From assembly GCF_000264995.1 (NCBI RefSeq), contig NW_006767434.1:1090431-1145923 (forward strand): 55,493 nt of DNA, read 5' to 3'. Both the position numbers and the translations under genes were made by a program. How positions within the stretch are numbered: the stretch's first letter is position 1; every line of letters starts with the position of its first letter. Under the pieces are notes generated by a model, which made no database searches, was not told where the DNA came from, and saw nothing but the letters and a program-made list of their open reading frames with translations. Source of the stretch: Punctularia strigosozonata HHB-11173 SS5 (Eukaryota > Basidiomycota > Agaricomycetes > Corticiales > Punctulariaceae). Below are positions 1 through 11,925 of the stretch, one piece after another.

Positions 1-800
1 CGATAATGCTACTGGATTGCGCCACAGCTGCCATATCGCTCCAGATTGTAATTTACTCGCCGCCCTTCTGTCATACATCGCCCGTGTCATACATGTTGCG
101 ACCCACGCACTCTCGCCCCTGTTATACATACCTCGGCAACAATTTCTGTACTCCGCCGCTCCCGCCTCACCCGCGTCGGCCAGTCATACAAATTGCGATA
201 ACGCTACTGGATTGCGCCACAGCTGCCATATTGCTCCAGATTATGATCTACTCGCCACCCTTCTGTCATACATCTTGTGATTCACCCATCAGAGCTTGTG
301 TCATACAAACCTCGCTAACAAATCTCGACTTCGCCCACCCGGATAGTCCGCCCTGTCTGTCATACACATTGCGACACTGCCGATACACGCTTTGATGATA
401 ATTCTTCAAACTGTCATACAAACACTCGGGAATAATGACGGTGCTTGCTACCCTCTCTGATTGCTACCCTCTCTGTCATACATCTCGCGACTTGGGCAGC
501 AGAGCCTGTATCATACATACCTCGCTAACAAGCCTCGATTCTGCCCACACAAATGGCCCGTCTTTGCGTCCTGTCATACACATTTCGACATCACCGATAC
601 ACGCCTCGATCACAATCCTACACCCTGTCATACAAACACTCATTCCCCTCTGTAATATATCCCGTCACTCGTGCAGCAGAGCCTGTGTCATACATACTTC
701 CCTAATAAGCCTCCACTCTGCCCACCCGAATGGCCCACCTTCGTGTCCTGTCGCGTCCTGTCATACAGATTCGACTTTGACGGAACTCTGTGTACATTTG
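1..800. repeat. Imperfect tandem array of ~180-200 bp units built on TCATACA
   Basis: A block starting ATAAYGCTACTGGATTGCGC occurs near 4 and 196. A second block, with AGAGCYTGTRTCATACA and CTCGCTAACAA, occurs near 293, 500 and 675. Unit spacing is about 175-205 bp and copies differ at many positions. The heptamer TCATACA recurs about a dozen times (for example near 71, 88, 184, 265, 301, 360, 413, 474, 511, 574, 628, 689, 758), usually as TGTCATACAW. Short open frames here merely follow the repeat and are not supported as genes. The array runs off the left edge. Confidence 0.8.
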
Positions 801-1394
801 CAGTACGTTAACGCTGTACTTCATAGACACCTATGGTCAATGGGTTAAGACGCGCCATCTTACCCTGCTACGTTTTTGCCTTAACACGGAGTTCAATCCC
901 GACGCGTGCGCTGGACTCTATCATTCCTTGTGTGTGGAGTCATGTTACTTGCCCAGAGCACAAGTCCAGGTGATTCATGAGTTCACCCTTTTGTTACGCA
1001 ATGCACAACAATATGATACACGGACGGTGGCATAGGAAGCTACCGAAGGATGGGAGAACGACGATTATTTGTACTGTGACAGTTCATGGGTATCTAATCT
1101 GAGAAAGAATGCGCAGTAATGGAACACGGAGACTGGTGGTGACGGGTGGGGCACGACAAGAAGTTCAAGATGATACAAAGAGGTGGTGCGGAAGGTGTAG
1201 GGACGATTGAGTTTCACGCGGTCTTGGACTTGCGAGTACGCCTAGCATATGTGGAATGAGCAAAACGATGAACCATGCCGATGGTTAACTCACTTTGCAG
1301 GGACTTCGTTTTCGTTGTTGATAGCAGCTGTCTTCGCGGAGCGTCTGTAACAGAAGTAGTTGAGCGACCAGAGCCCCGCATAAACACGCGAAAC
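801..1394. other. Intergenic, no gene seen
   Basis: This stretch lies between the left repeat array and the 3' end of the minus-strand WFxN gene. I see no conserved coding frame, RNA gene or repeat. Confidence 0.5.
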
Positions 1395-4244
1395 CTACTT
1401 TTGAGTACGCCGCGGTTCGTTGATGTCCGCGGTCGCGGGCGTCTTGGTTGCCAATGTCAAGACCCAGGTGACATCCTCAACGGCCTCGAGTACTTTGACG
1501 TTGACCCCGCCCTCGTTGCGGGCCATGGCGCCAAGGAAAATCCAAACCAAAGTTAGTACGACGACGACGACCCCGTTTTTGCCGTTCTTGATTTCGGGGA
1601 AGGTGGTGCTCTGACCACGGGGAACTGCACGTGAAAGTGGTGCACTTGGGCGGCAGCGCCAGCTTGGCTGCAACGAGATCCACCACGCATTCCAGGAAAA
1701 AAAGTCCTTTTGAGGTTCATCGCAGGTGACCATATACGTCGTGCGCTTGGTGTTGTTGATCCACTTCGTGGTCATCGACGGACGCATTAAGGACTTCGTA
1801 ACACTGTTCTGAACATGGATTGAGTGCCAGTGAAGTCTGTTATGGGGTAGTACTGGACTCACCCGGCTGAGGAATCGTGCCTTTGCCTCAAACAGGATGT
1901 AGGCTCGAAGCAGGTTGACGAATGCGGGCTCGGTCACGGCCTCCGCAAAAAATGCAACTGCAGCCGTGAAGTATTCTGGAAGGTCCTTGGACAAGCTGAT
2001 GTTCTTGACGAGGTCGCCAGTCGGCTGAGAGAAGTCGAGAGTAAATCCCTCGGCACCTGTAATTTTGAGCTTCTTTGGCCGCGAAGATGCCCGGGTCTGG
2101 ATTTTTCTTGCTGAAGGCAGAGCGTTCTCCTCTTCGTCCAGATCTGAGTATGTCACCGAGAGGATGGGATGATCTGAATCATCCTCTGACACAGATGGTC
2201 GGGCGGCATTGCCCTGAGAGTCGACGGTTGGGCCGCTTGCGGCGATCTCAGCAGCAGCAGGGGCAGGGACAGACGAAGAGAGGGCACTGGCAGGCTGCGA
2301 GGGAGACGTCGTGGACGAAGGGGTTGCGGGATCGTGAAGAGTCGATGTTCCGACTGCAGCGCCTGCAGGACCGATGCCGACAGATCCTGCGACGACCTCA
2401 GGTGCAGCCGGGCGAGGTGCAGAGAGGGCGGTGACTGAAGAAGGAGAAGCATTAGCAGGCTGCGAGGAAGGCGCCATAGGCGAAAGGGTTGCGGGGTCTT
2501 GAACAACCGGCGTCCCGTTCGCAGCACCTGCAAGATCAACGTCGCCGGAGCCTGAAGCGACCTCAGGTGCAGTTGGGAGAGGCGCCGTGAGGACCGTAAC
2601 GGGTAGAGGGGAGGTGATCGCAGGCTGCGAGGAAGGCGTCGTAGGCGAAGGGGTTGCGGGGTCTTGAACAACCGGCATCCCGATCGCAGCACCTGAAAGG
2701 CCGACATCGCCGGAGCCTGAAGCGACCTCAGGTGAAGCTGGAATAGGCGCTGTGAGGACCGTAACGGGCGGAGGGGGGGTGGTCGCAGGCTGCGAGTGAG
2801 GCGTCTGGGGCAAGGCTGCTTGGAGGTGCTGTTGGATCGGGACAGATGCTGGCGCTTCGATATGAGTGTCATCCGAGAACGAAATGAGTCCGAGGAGTTG
2901 AGGATCAATTATAGCGTCGTCTGCAGGCTTGTTGACTGGTTTTAATGCAGTATCATGTGGTCGCATAGCGACGGCGGCAGGAGGTGCACATCCAATCGGC
3001 GGTGTGTTTTCGTCAGCTTGCGGGAGGACCGCGGAAGAACTCGCGGTAGGTGCTGAGCCAGGCTTTGCGGAATTATCAGCCGCAACAACAACACGGCGGC
3101 GCATGCGTTCCTGCGAAGCTGTGACGGTGGTGAGATTTACGCACGCGGATGCAGATGCTATACTTACTGTATGAACCTTCACAGAAGGTATGGAAGACGT
3201 CTCGCCAGTCCGTCTTGAAGTCCGAGTTGACGTCGACGAACTCACATCCGAGGAGATTCTTGCCGGCGCCATAGCTATTGAGGTCGTTTGAGTGTTCGAA
3301 CGATACAAACATGCAAGCAACTTACTACATGGTCTGGATTTCCGCAGTTTCTGAGTGCGGGAAGGGTCCGCCAACCATGATGGAGATTTGTAAACCGGTC
3401 TGTCGATGCCAGCTCTCTGCTGCTGCTGATATAGTATGCGGTAGATTATCGATAGCTCTGAGGGCAAAATGAGTACATGTATATCATAGACGAGAAATGC
3501 GTGCTTACTCCATCATGCGATATGCTCGTCGCATATCCTCCGTGTCCTGGACGCCAACCGGAAGGACTAAATCGTCCCTCTGGAGATAACCCTCTTTGCA
3601 ATAGTCCTGGACGGCTTGAAGCATCTCTGGATCGGCAGCGTCGAGATGCTGCTGGGCAAATTGCGACTGAAATTTGACCTCAAATACACAGCATAAGCGA
3701 GCGTGTAGTGTCGCAAAACGGCGCACGTACCTGTTGATCGGACGTCCAGCCCTCTTTCATTGCCTGCGCCCAGGCGGCCTTGTATTCCGCTTGCACATCT
3801 TCGTTGTGATAGTACAGGCGTTGCCAGGCTTGATACTCCTGAGGCTTCCTGGGCTTGGTCTCGAGAGAGAGCACACGAGATCGTACGGGACGCTTGATGC
3901 CAGGAATGTCAGGACCAGTACCGCGCTCGCGGCTGTGGTTAGCGAACCAGGTCTTGATTTGCTGTAGGTCCGCATCAGCGTCAATGCGTACTCTGAAGCG
4001 CTTTACTACTCACCGCCTTGCGTTCCTTATAGCGCTGCACAACATCCTCATGCACCCTCGCCTGCGCGACATCTCCTCCACAACTCGCTATCTCCTCTGG
4101 CGTCGGATCAATAGGGAAGTCTTTGAAGAACAGAGGCGAGATCTTCAACATGAAGTTAATCTTCGACTTGGTGGTCCCCCACTCGCGTAGATACTTCTCC
4201 ATCCACTCATTCTCCTCCTCGGAGAATACACTGCATCGAGTCAT
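1395..4244 (-). CDS. Agaricomycete WFxN/WW-type protein of unknown function, 841 aa, with internal repeats
   Basis: The seven-exon model is 4244-4014, 3961-3731, 3666-3509, 3457-3329, 3274-3168, 3118-1863, 1808-1395. Residues 78-91 contain IKTWFANHSRERG, resembling the recognition helix of a homeodomain (WFxNxR). Residues about 160-280 carry a conserved-looking block (QAVQDYCKEGYLQ, then IMVGGPF and CEFVDVNSDF). About 380-580 is a Pro/Ala/Ser/Thr-rich repeat linker. The C-terminal block has the motifs WNAWWISLQPSWR and a hydrophobic VVVVLTLVWIFL segment. From memory of the family, proteins with this layout recur as multi-copy hypotheticals in Agaricomycete genomes; their role is unknown, and DNA binding is only suggested by the WFxN helix. 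The start at 4244 is the first ATG in frame; an upstream exon is possible because CAG precedes the conserved SEEENEW stretch. The acceptor of exon 3 could also lie 12 nt upstream. Confidence 0.6.
2229..2830 (-). repeat. Coding minisatellite, ~165 bp x about 4, inside the WFxN protein gene
   Basis: The 12-mer GCAGGCTGCGAG recurs near 2291, 2457, 2621 and 2788, a spacing of 164-167 bp, which is a multiple of three. Each unit encodes about 55 residues with the pattern SQPA..., PVTVLTAP, PEVASGSGDV, GAAxGxPVVQDPATPS. Copies have diverged but stay in frame, so length change by whole units is tolerated. It forms a low-complexity linker between the N-terminal block and the C-terminal conserved block. 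Confidence 0.85.
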
Positions 4245-5427
4245 GATCAAGAGCACAAGCGAGTACAAGTTTTCAAGGATGATAAGGCAAGTTAGATGAA
4301 AAATTGAGGGCGTATGACTGAACGCGACAAATGCCTCCAGCGCCATTGATATACAGGGCATGGCCGATCCGTTGCACGTTGCTTGGCCACATTTCCGACT
4401 ACAACAGCAAATCAATATCCGACCCGTTGTTCAGCCCAGCACTCACTGATGGTCATTCTCCGCCGACGTCCGCCCAAATCATCTGCACAGATCAGCATCG
4501 TGGCACGCTGCACCACCCCTCCTCGTGGCACCAAAGGGTCGTAGAAGAATTTCAGTGAGTAGAGCTCATTGAGGGAAATTGCAGCGCACTTCCTAATGAG
4601 AGGTTCGTCTGGAACAGGCTCGAACCTTTCACGTATTGCGGAATGGTGCGAGGATCTCAAGGTAATCGGACTTTGTTCCATTGCCTTGGCCTCTCTTTCT
4701 GACGAGAAACGCAGGTCCGCCTGGGATGTGCTCTTGCCATGGCCATGGTCCGTTTCACTACTTTTCTGCCACACACCTCCGCTGATCACGGCTTGATTTG
4801 TCTGCACGTATCTCTCAGCGCATCTGTCTCCCTCATGGTGCTGGATGCTCATACATGGTATTTGTATAGTCTCCGAGCTCATTAAGAGAAATAACAGCGC
4901 AGCCTTGTGCATCCCCACTCTATTCAACTTGTCAGGTAAGAATCCAACGCTCTCTGCACAATGAATCATAATCGACGCTTTGGCCTCGTGTTGTTTGAAG
5001 CTCAACTTATAGCGGGCTACTTCCATCTTCTTGTGGGATGTTGAATGACATGTTTGGTTGCGCGGCACCTGTACTGACAAATCGGGGCCAGAAGCACTCC
5101 GCGTGTCACCCCGCAACCTTGTCCAGCACCACCCTCTCGTATACCGCCGGTGACGATCACTTAATCCCCTGGTTATCTCCTCGTTGCTAAATCCGTGGCC
5201 ACCTTGTGGCACAGAGCGCGCATGACATCACCAAAGAAGACCTTCGCGTCAACTTGCAAGGCACTTCAAGATTGAATTCAGCGCCCGGGTGTTATGCAGG
5301 CACATTTCGCGCCGTGACAGATATCACCAAATCTTGCCATTGAGAATCGGGATAAAGGCTGGCAACTAGGGTGCGTATCCCCAGTCTCGACTTCAACCCA
5401 CTAGCTTTCCCCTCGCTTTCACTCTCA
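4245..5427. other. Intergenic with long minus-strand open frame of doubtful coding value
   Basis: An open minus-strand frame covers 4412-5212, but its translation matches no family I know and shows no clear splice pattern. A 28-bp sequence (GAGCTCATT, then GCAGCGCA on the plus strand) occurs at 4562-4589 and again, with a few changes, at 4875-4902. The frame may therefore partly reflect an old local duplication. It could also hold an unrecognised upstream exon of the WFxN gene. Confidence 0.4.
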
Positions 5428-6249
5428 ATGGTTAAGCAGACCATCGCCGCTATCGTACGCCCATCCTTGGCTTAATATATCCGGCTGACACTCTCAACAG
5501 ACTCCAGAGGAGTGTGACAACATTCTCGCCCAGATCAGCGCCCTGGTTGATAGGCTGCAGCTCCGTAAGTCATATGCTGTTGTACGCATCGCATGCTATC
5601 GACAACTCATCAAACCAACAGGCCACGGCAACGACCTCAACGACCTCAACGACCGCAATGGCAACGTCGTTGACAACGCCGACAACGATGACGGCGCATC
5701 CCTCGCCACAGCCAGTCGCCCCCCGACTCCGCCCCCCTCGGATGCCGGCTCTGCTTCCGGTCGCCCGACCTTCGCCTTTGCGCACGGTAACAGCGGTTCG
5801 GCCGGCCTGAGTCCTTTGCGGGGATCCACCATCGCTGTGCAGACCTCTGGTCCCACCGTCGTTCCAATCCTCCCGAACGCGCGCTTTCTCCATGCATCCG
5901 CTCACGACTCTGCGATATTGACGGGACGTTATGCGTACTCTAGCGAGTATTGCGAGCCCATTCCGCCCAGCCCCGAGCCATGCAGGCCCGGCCGCTCTGT
6001 CGCCATCGCTCCGATCACGAATGGCCCTTGGTACGCAGTGGTCCGCGGGAAGTCAGTTGGGGTCTTCCATACCTGGTAAGAACTTAGTCCCTGAATGCGT
6101 GCACAATTAACTGTTTCTTTAGGGAGACCGTTTCCCCTCTTGTCCTGCATGTCAGCGGTTCGATTTACCGCCGCCACCCATCTCGCCAGTCTGCAGAGCA
6201 AGCTTTTGAGGCTGCGTTGCAAGCTGGCGATGTCGCGGTGGTTTTCTAA
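5428..6249 (+). CDS. Small protein with C-terminal viroplasmin / RNase H1-type hybrid-binding domain, 223 aa
   Basis: The exons are 5428-5454, 5501-5564, 5622-6075 and 6123-6249; all junctions are GT-AG and keep phase. The N-terminus begins MVKQTIAAITPEECDN and continues with a short helical stretch, then an Asn/Asp-rich and Pro/Ser-rich linker. Residues about 166-219 contain WYAVVRGKSVGVFHTW, then a G-S-IYRR-HPSR-S-EQAFEAAL pattern. This is the signature of the caulimovirus viroplasmin fold, also the N-terminal domain of eukaryotic RNase H1, which binds RNA/DNA hybrids or dsRNA. No RNase H catalytic domain follows, so the protein is probably a binder and not a nuclease. In my knowledge such stand-alone proteins are common in Agaricomycetes and unassigned. 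Three decayed copies of its last exon follow downstream. Confidence 0.8.
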
Positions 6250-6509
6250 GCGTTGCGTGATGCCAACATTCCGCGGACCCGTCTTCTTGCGACACTATAT
6301 GTATTTGTAGATCACTCGAAGCGCGTTTCAGCCCGGTTTGCCATCGTCTCTTGTCGAAAATCTCTCCATCAGCCCACTCAGTCGAATACAGCCCGCCTTA
6401 CCTTGCCTTGTAGTATATCTTGCTGTGGTCTGACATGTACTACATAACGACCTACGTATGTAGCACAATATACCTTATTCAGCCGCCTCTGGATTTGCGA
6501 GAGAATGGA

Positions 6510-7260
6510 ACATCAGGACACAAGGCTCACATCCGGCAGGCCGGGGAGCAGATATTCGGGGCTGGTCCACAGTCCACAACATCGTAGCAGCTTTAGGAGC
6601 ATTCCCGGCGCAGGCACTCCATGGGCTCCCCTTCCTATAGTCTAAGTGTATCAGTGTGCTTCGTGAAGTATGTATCCGTCCGGCTCACTCTTGTTTCCTG
6701 CGGAATAGCTCAGCCATCCCTACTCGGCCGTATACGACATTGCCCCGCTCTGTTGCAGATCTCATGTGGATTCATGTACTGCATGATTCCCTACATACCC
6801 AGCACGCTATAGTTTATTCTGCCGCCTACTCAATATGATGGGAAGACAGGTTATTGAGACGTGAGGCTTGCACGTCAGCCAGGCAGGGGAGTTGACGTTC
6901 AAGACGGCTCCACAGATCTGCAACATCGTAGCGGTTTTGGGAGAATTCCCGGCGCAGGCACTCCATGAGCTCCCCTTCTATAATCTAAAGTGTATCAGCT
7001 TACTTAGTGAAGTATGTATCTGTTGCGCTCATTATCGTTTCCTGTGGAATAACTCCATCATCCCTGCTCAGCCGTATACGCCGATGCCCTGCTCCATTCC
7101 ATATCTCATTCACGGTGGACTCACGCGTACTGCATGACTCTCTACATACTTAATACACTACAGCGTATCATGCTACCTCTTAAGTTTGCTTGGAAGACGG
7201 GCTATTTAGGCGCAAGGCTTGCACATCCGCCAGATTGTGGAACAGACATTTGAGACGGCT
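6510..7260 (+). pseudogene. Three decayed tandem copies of the terminal exon of the viroplasmin-domain gene
   Basis: The functional exon carries RQSAEQAFEAALQAGDVAVV near 6187-6246. Related DNA follows at about 6537 (RQAGEQIFGAGPQ), 6880 (SQAGELTFKTAPQICNIVAV) and 7231 (IRQIVEQTFETAL), a spacing of about 343-351 bp. The sequence after each copy also aligns, for example TGYGGAATARCTC-type stretches and CCGTATAC-type stretches near 6355-6395, 6700-6735 and 7045-7080. All copies are interrupted by stops or frameshifts. The unit therefore spans the last exon plus about 250 bp of 3' flank, and arose by serial tandem duplication followed by decay. Confidence 0.65.
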
Positions 7261-7651
7261 CTATCAGTCAGTAACATCGCAATTGAAGTACGCAAAATTG
7301 TATCTAGAGACTCATCGTTGGAGATATAATGGATTCTTACTCAGTGTGTATGAGATATCTTGAACTTCAGGAGCCGTGATGATTGTAGTTGACGATGTGA
7401 GCTGCATCCTCTCATGCAATACAGCTTCTTACCTCCCCGCGCGCGATTCCAACAGAAGTCTGAATACTTTGTGTATGCACTGGAGATTACGGAACTCCAT
7501 AGATGACTGTGAAATGACTAGCTCCTGATGTTTACATTCATGGCATGAACATATATCACCTTGCACAACATGAAGCAAGATGTGTGCTCAACTTCGTGTC
7601 CGAATCGTGACGGCAGACAGTGCCGCATTTCGGTACTGCAGCGGCATCAGC
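7261..7651. other. Intergenic, no gene seen
   Basis: This AT-richer stretch lies between the decayed exon copies and the KDZ transposase gene. No terminal inverted repeat for the transposon could be recognised here. Confidence 0.4.
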
Positions 7652-7735
7652 ATGCCGACTTCGGCCTCTCATTGCCGACTTCGGCCTCTCAGTGCCGACT
7701 TCGGCCTCTCATTGCCGACTGCGGCATTGGAGTGC
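7652..7735 (+). repeat. 20-bp minisatellite, four copies, just upstream of the KDZ transposase start
   Basis: The unit GCCGACTTCGGCCTCTCANT is repeated four times with single changes; the last copy reads GCCGACTGCGG. It ends about 60 bp before the transposase ATG. Each unit contains the short palindrome CCGACTTCGG. It could be a subterminal or promoter repeat of the transposon, but that is inference. Confidence 0.85.
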
Positions 7736-7796
7736 CGTCCTCTGCCAAACTTCCGCTATCGTCCAGCCTGCACCTTGCTATCGCTGCTGGTCTGAT

Positions 7797-10700
7797 ATGT
7801 CTAAACGGAAGAAACTGCCGACATTCACGTCTGCTTCAGAGTCACAATCTCCAATCCCAGCTCGTGCGAGGTCGGTGATCTTGAAATCCAAGAAGAATGG
7901 CCGACTCAGTGCATCCGCAACCAACATGCCGTCGACATGCATGGAGACCCCAGCGGCACAGCATTCCGATGAGAGCAATCTAGCATCTGAGGGCCTTGGG
8001 CAACCTGGCGACGATGCAGATGCATCTCAAGCACGCAAGAAGGCGCGCAAGGGCACGCAAGCAGAGTCGACGACAATCGGAGTGAGTCGACTACGTCCGA
8101 TCTATGCGTCACCTAGCATCAACGAGATCTTCGTGATATAGGACCGCATGAATCGATGGATTCCGCACCGCGACGAATACCTTGACAACATACTCGCACA
8201 TGAAGCTCTCCCGACTCCTCGCCCAGTGCCATGTATTGGATGTTGTGACCCAGCGTCTATGGGCGTGTATCGCTGCCAAGACTGTTGCGGAGGTCGGGTG
8301 CTTTGCAAGGGCTGCATTCTGGGTGCTCACCAATGGCTTCCACTACATCATCTTCAGGTAGTTTTCTTTTATTCATCATCATAAACGCACTCGCTGATGG
8401 CCACACATTTCTCTCTAGATGTGGGCAGACAGCTGTTTTCGCTCGGTTTCTCTTCAAGAACTTGGGCTGAAGGTGCAGCTGGGTCACCCCGATGGCAAAT
8501 CATGCTGTAACTCCGTCAAAGGACACACGAACTTTGTGGTCTTCGACTCCGAGGGGTACCACTCGGTCAACCTCCTGTTCTGTGACTGCAAAGTGCCCGA
8601 CACGCGCTCCCATAGGGACCAACTTCTCGACATCGGGTGGTATCCGGCGTCCGTAATACAACCGCAGACGGCGTTCACGTTCCGATTTCTCGACACTTTT
8701 CATCGTCTCACACTTCAAGGCAAGATATCACTTCATGATTATTACCTCGCGGTTATCCACAGAACCGACAACGCAGGTCTCCAACAACGAATCATCAGTA
8801 TTTCTCAAGCACGTGTTGTCTACACCACTTATTTATGATTCATGGCTACAGTATCGGTATCACGAGGCGGCTCTCGCCGCACGGCAATACGCTCACCTGA
8901 TGCAAGCAAAGCGAATGGGCCGCGGGCACGATCCCTCTGGTATCAGCGGCACCCAGCGAGGCGGCCTTGCGCTTCCCTGCCCGGCGTGCCCGCAACCAGA
9001 TTGGAATTTGCCGAAGGGATGGGAAAGCGCTCCGCCGGAGATCAAGTGCGTTGCGATGCTGAAGGCTAGTCTGCGTTGTTAATCCTTCTACAGATGGCTA
9101 TACGCATTATTTCTCGCACTGGATGCCTGCTTCAAGATGAAGAATAGAGACAGGAAGATCGATGATCCCGAGCTTGGGGGCGGTACGGGATATTTTGTCG
9201 ATGAAGCGGAATATCAGGCGCACCTCAAACGGTATGTTGAGGAGCCCGAGGTGAGCAGCGAAGGTTGCCGTTCGAACTGTGCGCTAACTTTGGGGTGCAG
9301 AAAATCGATCCATGCGACTCCACATTCCACGCCATCAAAGCGGTGAATAGTAAGAAGGCATCAAGCGACGTCATGTCTGTTTCAGGCGTTGCTGCTGTCA
9401 AATGCGCCAGACACGCGTTGATGGTGCCGAACGGCGTCGCAGATCTCCAACGCGGTGAGAAGTACGTATTCAATAATTCCGCCTGCATGTCGAAGGCTGA
9501 CTCGTTGCAGATATGTCACGATGGACTGGATTTTTTGGTCCAGCCTTCTTCTGGTCGGGGCGATGCTTCCTGTCATTGCGAGCTACGACATCGCATGCCA
9601 ATGGAAGCAGAACCTTCGCCGCCGACAGTCGAAGCTTCCTGCGTCCTACGCAGCACTTGCCGTCATTGCAATACGATTCTTTATACCGAATTTCCATATT
9701 AACGGACATAAACTCAAATGTCAAACCGAATTCTATTTTCTCCTGCACGAGGACGTTGGACTGACCCATGCCGAGACCGTGGAGCAAGAATGGGCACACA
9801 TCGGCGGAGTCGCAACAATGACTCGCGATATGGGCCCGTCAGCTCGACACCACACACTGAACGACCACTGGACGTTCTGGAACTTCCGCAAGATTATAGG
9901 ATTCGGTATGCAGGTTACTTTGTTCTCATTCCGCTGCTCATTCCTTGCCGCTAGGAGACTGGTTCTATCGGTCGCTCACCAATACCCAAGATGAGATGCG
10001 GACACATCAAGAAGTTCTTCACGAATTTACGGAACGTTTCTCGAAAGAGACTATTCAGGACTGGGAGTTGATGATACGGCGGTGGGAGCAAGATCCTAAA
10101 CAGCCAAATCCTTACGAGGAGATCGAGGAAGGTAACGTCTTGTTTGACTCTCCGTCCGTGGCACATGTGCACTAACCTATGTCGACAATTCAGCCATCAA
10201 TGTCAACAAATTGCGTGGCGAACTCGCTAAGGAGGATGCAGCGGAGGCAGGCCAACCCGACGCAACGGCACTACATGCGACATCCGGGAACATGTTCGTC
10301 CATCAAACCTTCTGCCTCCTTGATCAGCGGTGAGGTCTTGATATGTTCCGACGCGATCACAACTGTCCTGACCTGAAACGTTAGTCGCAAACTCCGCCAG
10401 CACGCAGCGGATACCAAGGCCCATGCTACCGAAGCCGCAAAAGCCACATTGCAGGAGCGGCGCGCGGCATTTCGCCGCCGGGTCTTCGAATTTTACCGAA
10501 TCCAGAATATCTACATGCCCGGTTGTATAGAGGAGCGCATGTCTCAACTGGGAGAAGACGACCTTGGCTCGGGTGACACAATTAACGCCGAAAATCTCCC
10601 GATCCTACTTCCTTCGGACCTCAAGGCCACGCTGCGTAGCAAAGGATGCCTTCCGGGGATTGTCGACACCGAGAAGCGCTACGCCGAGGCCTTGTTGAAG

Positions 10701-11603
10701 GATAGCTTAGTCAATGTGCGGCGCTTTCAGCGCCTTGTGGCGTCGGTACGACAGAAAATGAAGCATACCGCCGGTAGTAAGTTGCTAATTTTATGCAGTC
10801 GTGCCCGAGAACTCATAAATCCGGCATAGGTCAACGGGAGGGAACGAGGTCCCGGTCCCTCATGGATACGGTAGCCGCAAAGCTCAATCGCGCATTCGAC
10901 ACGTATGGGTCGGCGTATACCGCGATGCGATCCCTAGACCCACGCGGCCCCTGGTCTCTACGCTTCCGGGAATTACGCCGCGAGGATCTTCGTGGCCCAC
11001 GTCGTCATGACAACAGCGCATACTCTGAAGAGCAGCCCTCGGAGACTCACCGGACGCCATCTTGGATTTGGACCGTATTGATAACCGACTACTCTACCGA
11101 CCACACCGATTTTGAGGTGACCGAGGTGGCCGACAGCCGAGCAATGGATTTGCAGATGCGGAGCGAGTGGGCACGCCAGCGCGCCAGGACGCGAAGGCAC
11201 GAGGAGGAGATCTGCCTTCTGGTAGAGGAAATGCGGCGTGTCTTGACTTACCTTCTTGCGAAAGCCGATTGGTGGGAGACTCAGGGACAACGCCGCGACC
11301 AGAGCGGTGATTCAAAAGTCAAGAGCAACCCTCGATTAGCTCATGGCCTACTCGCATACGCGTCCCGTCAAGCAAGCATTCTCCGAGACCTTGCTAAGGT
11401 CTTTGCGAAGTTATGGCTCCCACCACTGAAAGTCCACGGATTAGGTCAAGATTGGATCATGAAGCTCGAGCCTCTTATAATCACTGACCCGCGCGAAATG
11501 GATGCCGCCATGATAGGTAAGTGACCGTATCTTTTGTACACCTGGAGCTTCTTACTGATCTGCAAAAGTTTTTGTGAAGAAGCGCAAGCGCGCTCAAGAA
11601 TGA
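7797..11603 (+). CDS. KDZ (Kyakuja-Dileera-Zisupton) family transposase with N-terminal CxC2 cysteine cluster, ~1073 aa
   Basis: The exons are 7797-8081, 8142-8357, 8419-8808, 8852-9045, 9094-9250, 9301-9461, 9511-9905, 9955-10131, 10194-10329, 10385-10773, 10830-11516 and 11569-11603. All phases close to one frame. The fourth exon requires a GC-AG intron of 43 nt (8809-8851); a frameshift there is the alternative. A Lys-rich, NLS-like N-terminus (MSKRKKLP) precedes a CxC2-type zinc cluster (CIGCC, YRCQDCC, CKGC, then H). The KDZ core follows with the acidic motifs LALDACFKMK, ASYDIACQW and VEQEWAHI, which would supply the RNase H-fold catalytic triad. The frame has no stop and a basic C-terminus (VKKRKRAQE), so the enzyme may be functional. 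KDZ elements are DNA transposons expanded in basidiomycetes. I could not find terminal inverted repeats or a target duplication, so the element's limits are unknown. Confidence 0.85.
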
Positions 11604-11925
11604 GCTGAGAGGAGAAGCCAGGATAAAAACGGCGGTGCGCATTCCGATTTTGGTTTTTTGTCTTGCTCGCTCGCATGATCCTCAATATGGCCATGGCTTA
11701 GGAAACGATGAAGGTTCACTGGGGTCTGATGAGGAGTGCGATGGAGAATCCCTCGAGGCGTGAGCTCGTTCGACTAGCCAACGCGCTGAGGGCCTGCTGC
11801 TCTCCATGTACCGTACTGCATTCAGATTTTGTGGCACCATCGTATCATCATCAATATGCATGGATGAAGTACACCTCTACCAAAGCCTAACGATCACGAG
11901 TCTGGAGTAAGATGACGAAGCGGGA
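11604..11925. other. Intergenic, no gene seen
   Basis: This follows the transposase stop and precedes a GC-rich minisatellite. It would be expected to contain the right end of the KDZ element, but no inverted match to the left flank is evident by eye. Confidence 0.4.
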
